The notes under the pieces were generated by a model. It was not told the DNA's origin, did not search any database, and saw only the letters and a program-made list of their open reading frames with translations. From positions 1 to 16,548 of the forward strand of contig JAFLUJ010000169.1 in NCBI GenBank assembly GCA_022511485.1: a stretch of 16,548 nt of DNA, in the 5' to 3' direction. Shown here one piece after another: positions 14,887 to 16,548 of the stretch (its first letter is position 1; the number at the start of each line of letters is the position of its first letter). The position numbers and the translations under genes were made by a program. The stretch is from Oscillospiraceae bacterium. GTDB lineage: Bacteria; Bacillota; Clostridia; Oscillospirales; Ruminococcaceae.

Positions 14887-16413
14887 ATGAGTGTTGTTTT
14901 CGATTTGACAGTCACAGGTTCAGAAATACTGGACGCAGTGGTGTTTATGGAGAAATCTCCTGCCTATGCCGCTTTCAAGGAGGAGATTGAGAAGATCCTC
15001 GCCGACTTCAACAAAAACGCTAAATTCGGTAAGGAGGTTGAGATCGACGTAAAGGCTCTTGTTGAGTCCTCCCAGAATGAGATCAAAAATATGCAGAGAG
15101 CATTCCTTATCTGGACGTTCCATGAGGATGTTGCCTCCGGCTCAAAAACGCCGAAATACAACAGCTTCCTTAAGCTCTTTTTCAAAGGACAGGAAAAACA
15201 GCTGACCGCTCTTAATTCCGGCAATAAGTCTATTGCTCCGGGTGACGTTTCAGGTCTGAAAGAAAAATTTATTGAAGAGGTAGGAAAAAATTCCGACCTG
15301 TTCAACAGCCTTAAGGAATTTTTCTCCGGATATGTTTACGGGTATTTCTTTAACTATCTCACCGAGCAGACCGTAATGAAGGATTATGCAGAGCTGCTTG
15401 TGTGCATGGGTATCATGTCGGGAAAAATAAGCGTAGGCGGTGCTGTACAGCAGAAGATACTGCTTAAAATGAGTGAGCTTCTCAATAACGACAGGTTCAA
15501 GTATATTTACGGTGAAATACCCATCGACGTTATGATGGAACAGGTCTACGACCGTTACAGCTTTACCGCTCTCACCAAGGATGAGGATACTGCTATACGT
15601 GAATCGCTCAAAAAACACGTTATAGAAGCATACCGCTACAACGAAACAGACGGTCTTGTTGCGGACGATGTTATGGCAGACGCCATGAGTAAGTTCAATA
15701 CGGCATATATCAGCGCAGCGGATTTCTCAGAAGACCTGCACAAAAATACCTTTGACGGTGTACGTACCTTCCTTGACGGCGACAAGAACGATATAGGAGA
15801 TTTCCCCCTTGACAGGATCGTTCGGATCGTATCCGAAAAGTGCTCTCAGAACAACGATGATTACTACCGTTCCGGCAGAGAGCCTGTTCTGGAGGTTGGT
15901 CTCAGCGGCGACATGAAGGGTTACAAATATCCCCTTACATATAAGGACGGCAATGCTTACTGGTTTGCAGATATTTATAAGATCGCACTTGCTCCCGCTT
16001 GTGACAAGTCCATTTATATAGTTATAAATGAAGACGACCTGCCTCTGCGGACATTCCCATTTGCAGGACCTGCTCTGGAAACAAATATCATCCGTGTTCT
16101 CGGCGCTATCAAATCGGAGAACTATACTATCCGTGCAGATAAGAGGAGCATACTTGTTGAAATGAACGCACTTCCCGCTTCAAAAACACTTTCCGAGGAC
16201 GACAAGAAGATGATGACTCTTGAAAAGCTGCTTTACATTATTTCCGGAAGCATGGATGCTATATCCTACAAAAAGCTTGTTGAGGAAAATGTTTTCGGCA
16301 CTAAGCTTTATGAGGATTATATCCGTTATCGTATGGACTGCATATTCTCCAAGGGAATGAAGAGCCTTGAAGCAAAGAAGACCCTTCTTGACGAGCTTAA
16401 TAAAATCGTTTAA
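14887..16413 (+). CDS. Unrecognised 508-residue soluble protein
   Basis: I recognise no family or catalytic motif. The frame is long, with the same GC-ending codon style as pyrE, and GGAG lies 6 nt before the ATG, so it is a real gene. No signal peptide or convincing membrane helix is visible. The first 320 residues look mainly helical and charged, with an aromatic patch FFSGYVYGYFFNY (about 145-157). A mixed alpha/beta section follows (about 333-425: PVLEVGLSG, YPLTYKDGNAYWFADIYKIA, KSIYIVINEDDLPLRTFPF, SILVEMNAL). The last 70 residues are again helical (KMMTLEKLLYIISGSMDAI; EAKKTLLDELNKIV). The overall charge looks acidic. It stands 111 bp after pyrE, perhaps partly co-transcribed. A structural or scaffold role is possible but unsupported. 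Confidence 0.8.
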   Translation: MSVVFDLTVTGSEILDAVVFMEKSPAYAAFKEEIEKILADFNKNAKFGKEVEIDVKALVESSQNEIKNMQRAFLIWTFHEDVASGSKTPKYNSFLKLFFKGQEKQLTALNSGNKSIAPGDVSGLKEKFIEEVGKNSDLFNSLKEFFSGYVYGYFFNYLTEQTVMKDYAELLVCMGIMSGKISVGGAVQQKILLKMSELLNNDRFKYIYGEIPIDVMMEQVYDRYSFTALTKDEDTAIRESLKKHVIEAYRYNETDGLVADDVMADAMSKFNTAYISAADFSEDLHKNTFDGVRTFLDGDKNDIGDFPLDRIVRIVSEKCSQNNDDYYRSGREPVLEVGLSGDMKGYKYPLTYKDGNAYWFADIYKIALAPACDKSIYIVINEDDLPLRTFPFAGPALETNIIRVLGAIKSENYTIRADKRSILVEMNALPASKTLSEDDKKMMTLEKLLYIISGSMDAISYKKLVEENVFGTKLYEDYIRYRMDCIFSKGMKSLEAKKTLLDELNKIV

Positions 16414-16509
16414 ATAAAATAAAAGGGCTGCTGCACAGGTCAATTTCACGAATGTATTATGAATAGTAAAGCAGATCATAATTTTGTATATTGTCCCTGC
16501 GCTCCTATC

Positions 16510-16542
16510 GGGGGAGACCCTTTTGAAAAAGGGTCATCCCCC
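16510..16542. repeat. Strong hairpin at the right edge
   Basis: GGGGGA (16510-16515) pairs with TCCCCC (16537-16542), and ACCCTTT (16517-16523) pairs with AAAGGGT (16528-16534) around loop TGAA, with a 1x2 internal mismatch. It lies about 97 nt past the unknown gene. It has no U tract inside the window, so it may be a dispersed palindrome or part of a terminator cut by the edge. The stretch 16414-16509 holds no gene I can support. Confidence 0.5.
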
Positions 16543-16548
16543 GAACCC

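Noticed and set aside
1..16548. CRISPR array, tRNA or rRNA gene, insertion sequence or phage module
   Set aside because: No regularly spaced direct repeats, no cloverleaf-like sequence, no transposase or integrase and no phage structural gene were seen. The palindromes are the only repeat-like structures.

Overview
The window looks like a piece of a low-to-moderate-GC Firmicutes chromosome, most likely a gut clostridium of the Ruminococcaceae/Oscillospiraceae type (Ruminococcus-like). This rests on AAAGGAG/AGGAGG ribosome binding sites, sigma-A-like promoters in AT-rich gaps, a sporulation phosphatase gene (spoIIE), glycogen genes and a GH36 alpha-galactosidase. The genus is inferred from gene style and content, not from a marker gene.

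Layout. (1) 1-2920, minus strand: the glycogen synthesis genes glgB, then glgC, which runs off the left edge. They are preceded by a leader of about 230 nt made almost entirely of six perfect or near-perfect hairpins (2951-3146), and further out by a promoter and a LacI-type palindrome. (2) 3359-5647, minus: spoIIE, whose upstream region holds a TATAAT box 21 bp from a Spo0A-box-like sequence. (3) 5920-8432, plus: a copper efflux pair, the P1B-type ATPase copA and the chaperone copZ. They are separated by a hairpin sharing a 15-nt core with the glgB leader, and end in a bidirectional terminator. (4) 8476-10719, minus: a GH36 alpha-galactosidase with its own promoter. (5) 10803-12448, minus: a compact probable operon of a small helical protein, a nitroreductase, an unrecognised 131-residue protein and a GNAT acetyltransferase. 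(6) 12530-13160, minus: a decayed antitoxin/PIN-toxin pair. Each gene is broken by one in-frame stop, and both stops are explicable as Gln codons changed by C-to-T. (7) 13234-13893, minus: trmB, divergent from (8) pyrE (14122-14775, plus), with a clear sigma-A-like promoter for each. (9) 14887-16413, plus: a 508-residue soluble protein I do not recognise. (10) A strong hairpin at the right edge.

How it fits together. Most of the window is ordinary housekeeping and carbon metabolism: ADP-glucose synthesis and branching for glycogen, alpha-galactoside hydrolysis, pyrimidine synthesis, tRNA modification and copper detoxification, plus one sporulation regulator. The accessory part is 10.8-13.2 kb. 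I found no convincing new multi-gene defence or mobile system. The items most worth a second look are the structured glgB leader and its relative at copZ, the doubly nonsense-mutated toxin-antitoxin pair, the lysine/alanine-rich tail on GlgB, the second CxxC motif in CopZ, the Spo0A-type spoIIE promoter and the unassigned 508-residue protein.
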